Assembly (NCBI GenBank): GCA_002205965.3
Contig: NADL03000012.1
Location: 868,001-932,000 of the forward strand
Source of the DNA: Kappaphycus alvarezii
Taxonomy: Eukaryota; Rhodophyta; Florideophyceae; Gigartinales; Solieriaceae
DNA: 64,000 nucleotides
Direction of reading: 5' to 3'
The notes under the pieces are model-generated. The model searched no databases and was not told the origin of the DNA. It was given only the letters and a program-made list of their open reading frames with translations. This document shows, piece by piece, positions 55,172-64,000 of the stretch (positions within the stretch are counted from its first letter, which is position 1; each line of letters starts with the position of its first letter). The position numbers and the translations under genes were made by a program.

Positions 55172-55692
55172 TGGTGGAGGAAGTTGGATGCGTAGCATGC
55201 GGCGGAGGTGCAGAAATATATCGACTATATCAAAGTGCGAGGACCTTTCTCATGTTGTAAGAAGGGTGATTAAGCTAGGAGGCCGTGGGGAGAGAAAAAG
55301 AGAGGCCTACTGAGAGAAATCACAAGAGTTACCCTGCATTTTAGGCCGTAGTTTGATCCGAGTCTTACACAGTGAGGGTGCTCACTTTGACTTGACTCAC
55401 GGCTTGCCTGGAACATTATTGGCTGTACGTACTGTGTTTTTTGCCGTAGCCAGAGAGCACGTGGGGACGCAATTCGCGAGGGGAAAAAACTTTCTTGTCT
55501 AAGGATGCACTCATCAGCGCAAGAGGTGGCAATAATGCAAAAATCTACTAAGAAAGATGGCGTATAAGGACCTGGCGGGCTTGCACACTTTGCAAGCAGA
55601 AAGCGAATTGCGTAGTGAAGTCTTGAAACTCCGAGGGACACGGATTGTTATATAATGTCATCCAACGCAGCCTAGGATGATACCCTTGCCTT
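55172..55692. other. no gene recognised
   Basis: A minus-strand frame (55641-55270) overlaps here without known motifs; I do not call it a gene. Confidence 0.3.
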
Positions 55693-56390
55693 TTGGTAAA
55701 GATGCAAAGACATCATCCGAGTGAACTCATTACAGTGCAGGTTGAGATCCGAGGGCAGGTCCGGTTTTTGCTACGCCATAGCGCTCCTGCCCTCGATGCC
55801 CTACGTCCTGCAGTCTTCGCTGTCCTCTCTCAGGGACTGAGGAGCACACATCCCGACCGATCGGCTACTGCTGAACTCACCACTGTACACTTGATAATTA
55901 GGTTATCGATGGTCACCTGGCTGCCTCGTGGGGGCCTGGTTTGGCAGTGCCAAACTACTGGGCTGTCGAAGCCAAATGACTGCCTCTACCCCGTTGTCAT
56001 AGCCAACATCTTGCGAAGGCATATCTCACGTCATATAATGTGTCGGATTACCACCCGTTCCCCCTCGCGCAATACTTTCTTCCACATCAACCAGCTGCTG
56101 GTGCCCCATACGGCACCGAAGCAATTGTCCACGCTTCGAGGACGCCTTACAGGTGCTGCTACAAAGCAACGTGACAGATGCCTTCAACGACAATGAGAGC
56201 CTGTGCATCCTAGATCAGACCTCTCTCCATGTACCTGATGTAACACAGGAAATGGTCTCCCCTCGTATAGCACAGGAAATAGTCCTCCCTCGTGTAATAC
56301 ATGAAATGATCTTCCCAAAGGGACCAGCAACTCACAACGATCCCGCCCCTGACTCCGCTTACCATCCTTTCCAAATTTGTCTGCCATCCT
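55693..56390 (+). CDS. unidentified coding region with a three-fold short peptide repeat
   Basis: Frame 55693-56196 (ELITVQVEIRGQVRFLLRHS, GLSKPNDCLYPVVIANILRR) is followed, with one shift, by a frame covering about 56120-56390: FEDALQVLLQSNVTDAFND, LCILDQTSLHVPD and three near-repeats of nine residues, VTQEMVSPR, IAQEIVLPR and VIHEMIFPK. Composition is protein-like. No family is recognised. Confidence 0.35.
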
Positions 56391-56569
56391 CCCTACAAAT
56401 TTTAATACTGTATCTTTTTCTCCAAATCAGCATTTTACGTCTTTTTATCTACCTTCTTCATCAAACTCACTCCTTATGTAAAAATTTTACGCAAAAGCGC
56501 TACTGCAAATTCGATTTTAACTATTTAGTACCGACTCCATTCCGCCTCTAAAGTGTACTTGAACCCATT

Positions 56570-57312
56570 TTACCCAACTTTTTTGAGATCCATTAACTCC
56601 TACACACAATTATCTCCCCTCACACCCTCTACCCTCCATCTACAATCCCCACTCCATTTACAACCAAAATGAACAACCTTCGCCCTCCGCCTCCATCACC
56701 AAAAATCGCCACCCTGCCTCCTTAAACTCCATTCCCCTACTCCCTTTGGGACCTACTGACCGCGATAAATACCTACCCCGACAACCAAAAAGAAAAGGTA
56801 ATCGAATTCGTGCGTCGCTTGTTCGTCGAGGAGGAGGCGGAGGAGGTACCTGAGGGACAGGAGTGGGAAGCCGAGGAGGTACCTGAGGGCGGAATGGGAA
56901 GGCGAGGAGGGAGTTGGGGATATCTTTGAGGAGTGGGCTGCCCCGGAATTGGTCTACGAGGTTAACGATGAGGGGATGAGGGAGGAGGATGAGGAGGATG
57001 ATGAGGAGGATGATGAGGAGGATGATGAGGAGGATGAGGAGGGATGAGGACGGGGATGAGGACGATGATGAGGATGAGGACAAGGACAAGAAGGATGAGG
57101 CATGGGAAGTGTTGGAATGGTGGGCCGGGCTAGACGGCAATGACCAAGTGGTGCCGACGATGGAACCGGATGGGAGTATCTTTAATGGTTTAGATATTGC
57201 CCATGAGGAAATAGCGAGTTATGAGCCATTCGCAGATATTTGTGAGGACTGCTTGGGCAGCATGGATATTATGGAGGAGTTGTTTGGGTCTGATCTAGAG
57301 AATGCGAAATAA
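56570..57312 (+). pseudogene. acidic protein family, copy 2
   Basis: Blocks match copy 1 in order: MNNLRPPPPSPKIATLPP (copy 1 NMTNLRPSLTITKSS), LNSIPLLPLGPTDRDKYL (LNALALMANGPTDYDDYC), EFVRRLFVEEEAEEVPEGQE (EWVRRNCFEQAEEAEEGEEE), EEWAAPELVYEVNDEG (EDWGSVEPLVYNGG), an Asp/Glu run, then DQVVPTMEPDGSIFNGLDIA, EPFADICEDC and MEELFGSDLENAK with a TAA at 57310. The SIM-like step of copy 1 is not seen; a GAT/GAG microsatellite (about 56970-57090) occupies that place. Frames shift several times, including a TAA after LPP and a break in the microsatellite. Confidence 0.55.
56970..57090 (+). repeat. GAT/GAG microsatellite
   Basis: Repeats of GAT and GAG triplets encode Asp/Glu in the family frame, but unit-length changes have shifted frames. 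Confidence 0.8.
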
Positions 57313-58224
57313 GAGGACCAGATCGATCGGTCTTTTTCTTAAGTATCTTTTGTTTAGAGCATATCATCCACACAAAGCGTTTTTATGCATTCCCTGGTAT
57401 CTTCTGTAGTTTTGTCCGGACTTTATTAGTGGCCAAAAGTCTATACGTGCTGAGTAAACTGCTTCCTCATGGAGAGGTCAAGCAAATTGGCAGACAACTT
57501 CACAAAAGAGATACTCCAGTAGTGACGAAGTTGGTAGTCATCTTCGGGCCCAAAATTTATAAAGGCTCTCAAGGCTCGAAGCTAGGTGGAAGAGCCTGCC
57601 CCTTTAGGATTGTTGGGGAACCACCGACCCTCTCCCATTCCGTATAGCCCATTGGATTTGCCTCGCAACGTATACGGAAGCAGATCTTTGTTCGCAAGGC
57701 GAAGATACAGCCTGCCCCTTTCGGACAAAGTCGGTTGCCCAAGGTCTCTCGTACGTGTACAGCACATTTTGTTCCCACGACTACTTTACCATATCACTTT
57801 TGTCGCTCGCAACACCTCCGTTTTTGGATAGTAGGCGTCGTATATCTTTCTTACCCCGACTTTCTGCTAACACCTGACATCGCCCGTTCCGTGCTCTTCG
57901 TGAACGGACCGTATACGTCTCTCTTCTTCGGTATCTCTGTATTGAACTGCCTAACTAGGACTCTTCGAAGGGGTCTGCTGTCCGGGATGCTTTTTTTACC
58001 CCTGCTCTTCACACACTCATCCCAGAGTTCCAAAAACATATTCTAAGTATCCATCTGAACGCGTGGAATGCTGACAATGGGACCTCCATAGTACCAGGAG
58101 TCATCGCTAGTGATCCTCTCCGCTTTATTCAGAGCCGGCGGCAGCCCACCGGATTCTAGATCAACATGGCAAAAGGTGGCGCTTGGTGACACCCGACACG
58201 CCAATCTCTCCGTGCTTGGCAACT
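57313..58224. other. no gene recognised
   Basis: Plus-strand frames at 57429-57647 and 57735-58046 have no motif. A repeated word (GCCTGCCCCTTT, about 57594 and 57711) hints at local duplication. Near 58015-58160 one frame reads HILSIHLNAWNADNGTSIVP, protein-like but unknown. Confidence 0.3.
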
Positions 58225-58460
58225 TCTCCCTTTCTAACGCCCAGTACTCCCTCCATTGACGTCCTTGGGGCTCTCATTGGCGAGGACCAAGGCTGCCGCA
58301 AGGGCATGGCCACAAGTTACAGTGACAAGTTCTCTATTACAACACTCTCTATTACACCACTGTGTACAAAACTGTGTAATAGAGACTTGTCAGCTGTCCG
58401 AATGCAGTTCTCTTTTACACAGAGGGCTAACAGAGAACTTGGATGGGATTTAGCTCTATG
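58225..58460 (+). repeat. palindrome-pair repeat, second copy, with possible LINE fragment
   Basis: 58330-58460 repeats the unit of 8725-8835 in the opposite orientation: CTCTATTACACCACTGTGTA with TGTGTAATAGAGA, then GTTCTCTTTTACAC with CTAACAGAGAAC. Just upstream, SIDVLGALIGEDQG faintly recalls LINE A's GIDLLGAPIG. Confidence 0.55.
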
Positions 58461-59289
58461 AATTGGTGTTATCCTATTGGGGTTAGAACCCAACCCTTAT
58501 ATTTTGCGTAACGAATTAATTTGACGAACAGCACGCTACAGGTCTTTATGGTAGCTCGTTACATTTGACGACGGCACTCTACAAGTCTTTATGGCAGTTC
58601 ATTTAATAGTTAAACGTCATCTGTACCAATTCTCTAGTTATTAATGTAGGTTTTAGAGATGAGCTAGAATCTACATGTACTACGCTAGAGCTAAATTACT
58701 GACTATAAAACGGGCGGGTATTCTGGATTCTGGGGGTATGTAGCTGCATTTCATGACATTTTTGTCCAACTTTCTGAAAAACACTGCCAGAGTCCCACTA
58801 CTCCTTTAGCAGCGACCGCTGCATACCTCTCTGATTCAATTCACCTCCCATCAGATCTTTAGAGCAGCTCGTCACCCTCCCGATCCACAGAAAGTCTACT
58901 ACTTGCTCCCTTACTGCGCTGGCGTTCTCGCTTCCTATACGATCTTAGAGCACCACGTTTCATCACGAAACCTGACCCTTCCGCAAACTCAGGTGCCCTT
59001 TGTCTAAAGATTCATTCTTGAACTTTCCTTTTTCAGACAATCGTCCTACTTTCTCTTCTGAACAAATAAGAAGTTCTACAGTCCTTTACAATTTTGAGTC
59101 CAAATTCTTTACAAGAATCTATTTTCAATTTTATGTTGAAGATTTGGACCTCCTTTTCTTAAAATAAATCTTCAGTCTCGTCATCTGTTTAGTCCTTCAA
59201 ATTCAGTTCCGATTTTTTATCAAGAAGATTTTTATTGCCCTGAATGGATGAAAATTCAGAGCCGCAATATTGCCGCATTTTGTGTTTCG
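58461..59289. other. no gene recognised
   Basis: AT-rich sequence with a short direct repetition (CTACAGGTCTTTATGG / CTACAAGTCTTTATGG near 58528 and 58570). No coding signal. Confidence 0.35.
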
Positions 59290-59916
59290 CGCAAGGACGT
59301 GAAAGTTTTTGAGGATATTTCATTATTTAAAGTTCGATATCAACGTCGTTGAAGCAACAAACTTGCAATCAACCACTCCATCTGTTCACCCACTTTGTCC
59401 TCAACATGTCCTTTCTACGCCTGTCCATCATTATGGCTAAGTCATCCGGAGTCCACCGTCCTATCAAGGCCTGTATTTGGTGGCTAACGAGCTGCTTGTC
59501 TACGAGTCCACTGCAGAGGGATAAACTGGGAACATGCTCTAGATGGTTGCGCCGTCGTTTTTTTTGAGGAACTAGAGAGGCAGAGGATGAAGGAGAGAAA
59601 GAGAAGGAGAAGAGTCAGAGGAGCAGGAGGAGTCTGAGTGGAATGTTGGCGGGATCGAAGGGTTATTGGGTGGTCCATGGGATCCATGTGTACACTCACA
59701 AGGGGATGCTGTGGAGAATAGAGGAAAGATTGAGAGTTTAATATTAATATCGGAATCTTATGTTGCGGAAGAGCGGTGGTTTAGGGCCGCGAGGAGATAT
59801 TGGAAGACCTCGATATTTCCGAAGAGGTATCTGTTATTCTGGGCCATTGGAAAAATTGTATGGAATGCATTGAGGATATGGATATTGTAGAGGAATGTTT
59901 TGGCTCGGATCTCTAG
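59290..59916 (+). pseudogene. acidic protein family, copy 3
   Basis: Blocks in family order: FEDISLFK and FDINVVEAT near 59310-59352 (copy 1 FSETSQYLNFEVDVVEAT); frame 59349-59567 with LNMSFLRLSIIMAKSSGVHR (LNMTNLRPSLTITKSSRGRR) and SRWLRRRFF; EELERQRMKERKRRR; then ESLILISESYVAEERW at about 59726, aligned with the SIM-like GVIVISDSSDEDEERI of copy 1; and, in another frame, DLDISEEVSVILGHWKN and MDIVEECFGSDL with a TAG at 59914. Frames change at least three times. Confidence 0.5.
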
Positions 59917-60597
59917 GACGGAGATTTTGAGGGCTATCTAGACAATTATCCTGATATTACCTACTGTTAGGTGTTTGCCGTCCACGAGAATCCCTCTAGC
60001 TATTCAGAGGCTGTGGGTAAGTCCTACATAAGAATAAATAATCAAGAAAGCCCATACAGAGGGACGAAGTTTCATTGGCGCTCAGGAAAATATACTTACA
60101 TTCTACTGAATTTTATTCTTTTGACTTTAATGTACAGATATTTTCCTGCAATTTTGAGGCAAGGGTGTCCGTAAGCATTGCCCCCGTCCAATATTTTTCC
60201 TGTAGTAATTCCGTTTTCGGACGGAATTCCGACCTTGGAATTAATAAAAAACACGCACATACGTAGGGGGACTTTTCCATTGGTCTAGAGTGGGATCACC
60301 AAAGAATCTAGTAAAATTGAAAGATTTTTGTACTGTTTACAAATATTTTCCTTTGACTTTTGGACAGGACTGTTACGGAGTTTCCTCATTCATCCAGTGA
60401 AATCTCAGGATCAAGGTTTTCTAAAATGTGTAGCGATCACTTCAAGAACTCCAAATGGTAAAAAATGTCGACCACACGATATGCACATCGCTTCAAAGCT
60501 GAGATTGCCACGGACTCAGCCAATCAATCGGATTGAAAAACGGTCGACGAACGGCAGAGATATGACTAAAACAATGCTCACAATCCGGACTGTGGGG
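59917..60597. other. no gene recognised
   Basis: AT-rich sequence; the open frame at 60328-60603 has no motif. Similar words (ACAGATATTTTCCTG, ACAAATATTTTCCTTTG) recur at about 60135 and 60340. Confidence 0.3.
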
Positions 60598-61111
60598 TGT
60601 TAAGCGCACAAGAGCAGATCAAGGTAGAACTGTGGTTGAAACTTTGGTTGTGGCTGGCTGGGTAAAGCCGGCCGCTCCAAACCAGGGTTTATATAGAACT
60701 GAAGATAGCTACAAACTAAAGGAAAATGCAGTCTAACAGTAGCGAATTCAAAGGTATTCCCGTAAAACAGCCCTGACGGTATCGTAAGTAGCGCTTTCAG
60801 AATTGTAGTCGGCAAGAGTGACATACTCTGACAAGATGTAAGAAGTACATTGGTCCAGATGGCATGGGATAGCAAGGCGACTTTTGATTGGTAAAGCAAT
60901 GATGTAATATCCCAGTGTGCAACTCGCCCGTAACTATTCCAAGTGTACCAATGGGGTCAAACGCTGTGTTCAGAACTGTAAGGAAAGTGTAATGACAGCA
61001 AAGTGCCTAGTAGCCCTGGCTGCAAGGTTACCAGTGGTTTGAATCTACAGTACAGTATATGCAGTGAATTCGTGTAAAGCTGTAAGGTCTGTGAAGTGAA
61101 ATACAACATCA
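60598..61111 (-). repeat. probable 3' LTR of the right-edge chromodomain element
   Basis: The right edge at 61111 is supported: on the minus strand a purine run TAAGGGGAG is followed by TGATGTTGTATTTC, a polypurine tract joined to an LTR start. The left edge at 60598 (TGTTAAGCGC) is a guess from TG...CA rules; the other LTR is outside the window. Confidence 0.45.
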
Positions 61112-61117
61112 CTCCCC

Positions 61118-62544
61118 TTACAGAGAAGAATCGCCCCGATTCTTGAGGTTCTGCTTGTACTTATTCAAAAGTTCTTGTGAATTCTTGAGGTATGATTCGG
61201 GAAGCCACGAGTTCTCATGATCTCCGTACCCTTTCCATTTGACAAGGAATTTATTTTTTCCACGTTCTTTTTTATGAGCGAGTAATAGACTCAACTTCGT
61301 ATTCCTCATGTCCATCTTGAAATTGGAGTGGTGGCGGTGGTGGAATTTGTCGGTTGAATTCATCTTCAAAGAACGGTTTCAAGAGGCTAGCGTGGAACGC
61401 ATTATGTATTCCTCTGTCGATCATCGGTTGAGATAACTGCAGACGGTAAGTTACACCGTTAATGTCCTCTGTTATTTCAAAGGGACCACAATACTTTGGG
61501 TTCAGTTTGCGTGATCCAGCCGCATCTTCAAGTGATAAGTTCTTTGTTGATAGCCAAACCTTATCACCAATCTTGAACGTAGACGGCCTTCTTTTCTTGT
61601 TTACATATTTTGCGGTGGACTCATTGGATTTTCGGATCTGATTCTGGGCTTTCCTTAATGCTTCTTGCATTTTTAGAAAACCTGCTGCCGCTGGATTGTC
61701 TGACGCTAAAACATCTAAGGGTACTGTTCGTGGTTGAATTCCGTAATTGAGGAAAAATGGTGAGAAAGTTGTGGTGACATTCACAGAGGAGTTGTAAGCA
61801 ACTTCAAAGTCTACCAGGAAATTATCCCAATCTGATTTGTCGAAGCTAACGAAAGCACGGATCATTTCCTCTATTTTCCTGTTCATTATCTCCGATTGTC
61901 CATCAGTTTGTGGGTGGTATGCAGAGGAGGGGGATATCTTTGTTCCTAGTAGAGCAAAAAGTTTTGTCCAAAACTTGCTCATGAAGATGGGATCTCGGTC
62001 ACATATGATATTCTCTGGTAATCCATGATTTCGGTATACGTGATTCTTGAACAGCAGTGCTGTTTCAGGAGCATCTGTGTTTGGTTTCGTTGGTATTATT
62101 CTGATCATCTTAGAAAGTCTGTCAACGACTGTTAACACGCCGTTGTTTCCATTTCTCGACTTTGGGAGAGGTGTGATGAAATCCATGGTTATGTGGGTCC
62201 ATTTGGTTTTCGGTGGTTCTAGTGGTTGTAAAAGACCTGCGGGTTTCTGATTGGTTGCTTTGGTTCTCTGGCATTGGCAGGAACGTATGTATCGGATTAC
62301 ATCCGATCTAAATTTTTCCAATAAAACTTTGGTGATATTCTGTTGATAGTTTTGCTTATTCCTAGGTGTCCCGTGTTGGGAGTGCAATGATAGTCATGCA
62401 GGAGCTTGACTCTGAAATTTCCTTCTGGTACACAGATCTTCTTGTTTTTAAGTAGAAGCATCCCTCGACGCTCAAAGGGAGCTTAGGATCTTGGTAATGG
62501 GTTCTGAGGTTCTCATCCCTACCATAATCTTCTACCAACCCCAC
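61118..62544 (-). CDS. chromodomain Ty3/gypsy element: integrase and chromodomain
   Basis: The integrase N-terminal zinc region (62544-62362 and next frame) gives HDYHCTPNTGHLGISKTINR, and frame 62387-61272 (371 codons) continues CQCQRTKATNQKPAGLLQPL. The DDE core reads WTHITMDFITPLPKS, NIICDRDPIFMSKFW and HPQTDGQSEIMNRKIEEMI, followed by NPKYCGPFEI (GPY/F step). After a one-base shift in an A-run near 61280, the chromodomain reads HKKERGKNKFLVKWKGYGDH and ENSWLPESYL, ending at 61118. Chromodomains steer such elements to particular chromatin. Very few defects, so this copy is recent. Confidence 0.92.
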
Positions 62545-63134
62545 TAACTCAGTGTTTGTGAATGATATGGTCGAAATGTTATTGGATTCTGAGGATGTCT
62601 TGGTAATAACTTCTTGAAGTAATGAATTGTTTCGTGATAAGGTGACGGCACATCTTGTGGTTGCCTCGATAGTGCGTCCGCCACTACATTTGATTTTCCT
62701 GAGATGGGTATTATCTTGAAGTCGAAATTAACTAATCTTTCCAGCCATCTCACTTGTCTCGGGGACAAGTTTTCTTGGGTTTCTAGGTATCTTAGGGGAT
62801 AGTGGTCCGAGTGAATGGTGAATGAATTACCATAAAGGTATGATCTCCACCACTTGAGGGAATCTACAATGGCCAAAAGTTCCCTTTCATGGGCCGCATA
62901 GTTTTGTTCCGCATCATTAAGAGTCCTGGATGCAAACGCGACCGGCCTTTTAGAACCTAATTCTTCCTGTTCCAGCACTGCACCAATTGCATACTGTGAT
63001 GCATCTGTGGTTACGTAGATAGGCAGTGTGGCGTCGAAATTTCTGAGAACCGGTGCGCTACAAAGTGTTTGCTTGAGTACTTTGAAGGCATCATCTTGAG
63101 TGTGGCTCCATTGGAAATTCACGTTTTTCGTCAA
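62544..63134 (-). CDS. chromodomain Ty3/gypsy element: RNase H
   Basis: 196-codon frame with [60 protein letters not shown] and [14 protein letters not shown], the full set of gypsy RNase H motifs. It follows the RT with a shift at about 63131 and leads into integrase. Confidence 0.92.
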   Translation of the reverse strand: MTKNVNFQWSHTQDDAFKVLKQTLCSAPVLRNFDATLPIYVTTDASQYAIGAVLEQEELGSKRPVAFASRTLNDAEQNYAAHERELLAIVDSLKWWRSYLYGNSFTIHSDHYPLRYLETQENLSPRQVRWLERLVNFDFKIIPISGKSNVVADALSRQPQDVPSPYHETIHYFKKLLPRHPQNPITFRPYHSQTLS

Positions 63135-63999
63135 TTCTGTGAGGGTTTTGCAAGAATTGAACAGCCTTTTATGAATCTCCGGTAATAATTGACAAAACCA
63201 AGAAAAGACTGTACTTGTTGCTTATTCTTTGGTATCGGCCATTCCATGACTGCACTTATCTTGTTTGGATCAACAGAAATACCACTTTGAGAAATGATGT
63301 GTCCTAGGTACTCGACTTCTGTAACTCCGAAGACACATTTAGATAATTTGCCAAACAATTTTTCTTTTCTGAGGATTTCGAGTACAGTTCGAATATGATC
63401 CAAGTGATCCTTCCATGTCTTACTGTAGATGAGGATATCATCCAGATAGACGATCACAAATAAGTCGAGCTGATCCTTGAAAATGTCATTCATTAGGTTC
63501 ATGAAAGTTGCTGGCGCATTAGTGAGTCCAAACGGCAGAACAAGAAATTCAAAGTGCCCGTATCGTGTTCTGAAGGCGGTAAATGGAATCGAATCTTCGT
63601 GTAGTCTAATCTGGTGATACCCAGATCTAAGATCAATTTTGCTGAAGAACTTTGCTCCTTTAAGCTGGTCGAAAATGTCGTCAATTCGTGGTAAGGGATA
63701 GCTGTTTTTTACAGTAAGCCGGTTTAAGGCTCTGTAATCGACACACATCCGTAGACTATCATCCTTCTTGCTCACGAATAATAGGAGCCCCAGGGGCTCT
63801 TACTAGGTCTTATAAACTCAGCTTCTAGTAGTTCGTCCAACTGTTTTCGGAGTTCTGACATTTCTTTGTCAGAAAGTCTATAGAGACCTTTCTTTTGTGG
63901 TTCTGCTCCTTCCTTTAATTCTATTTCAAAGTCTTGTTTCCTTCTCGGTGGCAAACCTCTTGGGAGTTTCTCTGGAAACACGTCAGCAAATGTTTCCAA
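63131..63999 (-). CDS. chromodomain Ty3/gypsy element: reverse transcriptase, cut by window edge
   Basis: Frame 63775-63131 has [70 protein letters not shown] (YLDD) and [19 protein letters not shown]. Upstream, 63999-63772 gives [20 protein letters not shown] and [17 protein letters not shown]. One shift at about 63775 separates them. Protease and gag must lie beyond 64000. Confidence 0.92.
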
Positions 64000-64000
64000 A

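Noticed and set aside
56658-57140. Minus-strand serine/leucine-rich frame
   Set aside because: Antisense of the acidic family copy 2 and its GAT/GAG microsatellite.

Overview
This window is eukaryotic, transposon-dominated DNA. It contains no rRNA gene, no convincing tRNA, no operon and no intact, recognisable housekeeping gene. Almost every recognisable coding stretch belongs to a mobile element, and most are broken by frameshifts or stops. The mix is Ty3/gypsy elements (two with chromodomains), a DIRS-like tyrosine-recombinase retroelement, three families of non-LTR elements (here called LINE A, B and C), a hAT transposase, a Tc1/mariner transposase and a NAM/trihelix-like accessory-type gene. 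This fits a compartmentalised genome of an alga, fungus or fungus-like protist; the sequence alone does not name the species.

Layout. 0.6-2.1 kb: LINE C relic and NAM-like pseudogene. 4.5-6.4 kb: hAT transposase relic (-). 7.8-8.5 kb: LINE C and LINE A fragments. 9.0-13.3 kb: decayed chromodomain Ty3/gypsy element (-). 13.5-15.1 kb: decayed LINE A (+) carrying a 56-bp insertion with a 12-bp target duplication. 16-17 kb: small repeats and hairpins. 18.0-18.9 kb: Tc1/mariner relic. 19-22.8 kb: AT-rich, nothing recognised. 23.25 kb: an ORF whose first residues copy the histone H3 tail, then 1.3 kb of decayed coding sequence I cannot identify. 25.0-29.6 kb: Ty3/gypsy element 1 (-).

30.2-48.3 kb is a nested stack. 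A LINE B copy (38549-48260) is split by a complete 7.3-kb Ty3/gypsy element 2 (39312-46643) with 720/715-bp LTRs and a 5-bp target duplication. Beside it, an older LTR of the same family is itself split by a block holding a DIRS-like element and an acidic-protein gene, and is separately interrupted by a LINE C 3' end with a 9-bp target duplication. 48.4-52.0 kb: the best LINE A copy (-). 52.2-53.6 kb: LINE B 3' ends. 53.6-56.4 kb: unidentified coding regions with membrane segments. 56.6-59.9 kb: two more copies of the acidic family. 60.6-64.0 kb: a young chromodomain Ty3/gypsy element (-) running off the right edge.

The observations most worth following are: (1) an uncharacterised acidic protein family present three times (30.6, 56.6 and 59.3 kb), with a conserved C-terminus ending in FGSDL/V and, in two copies, a SUMO-interaction-like stretch; (2) the H3-tail-like ORF; (3) two tandem paralogous copies of an unknown domain downstream of integrase in Ty3/gypsy element 2; (4) a family of very short LINE 3'-tail insertions. 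Many frameshifts lie in homopolymers, so some breaks could be assembly errors.
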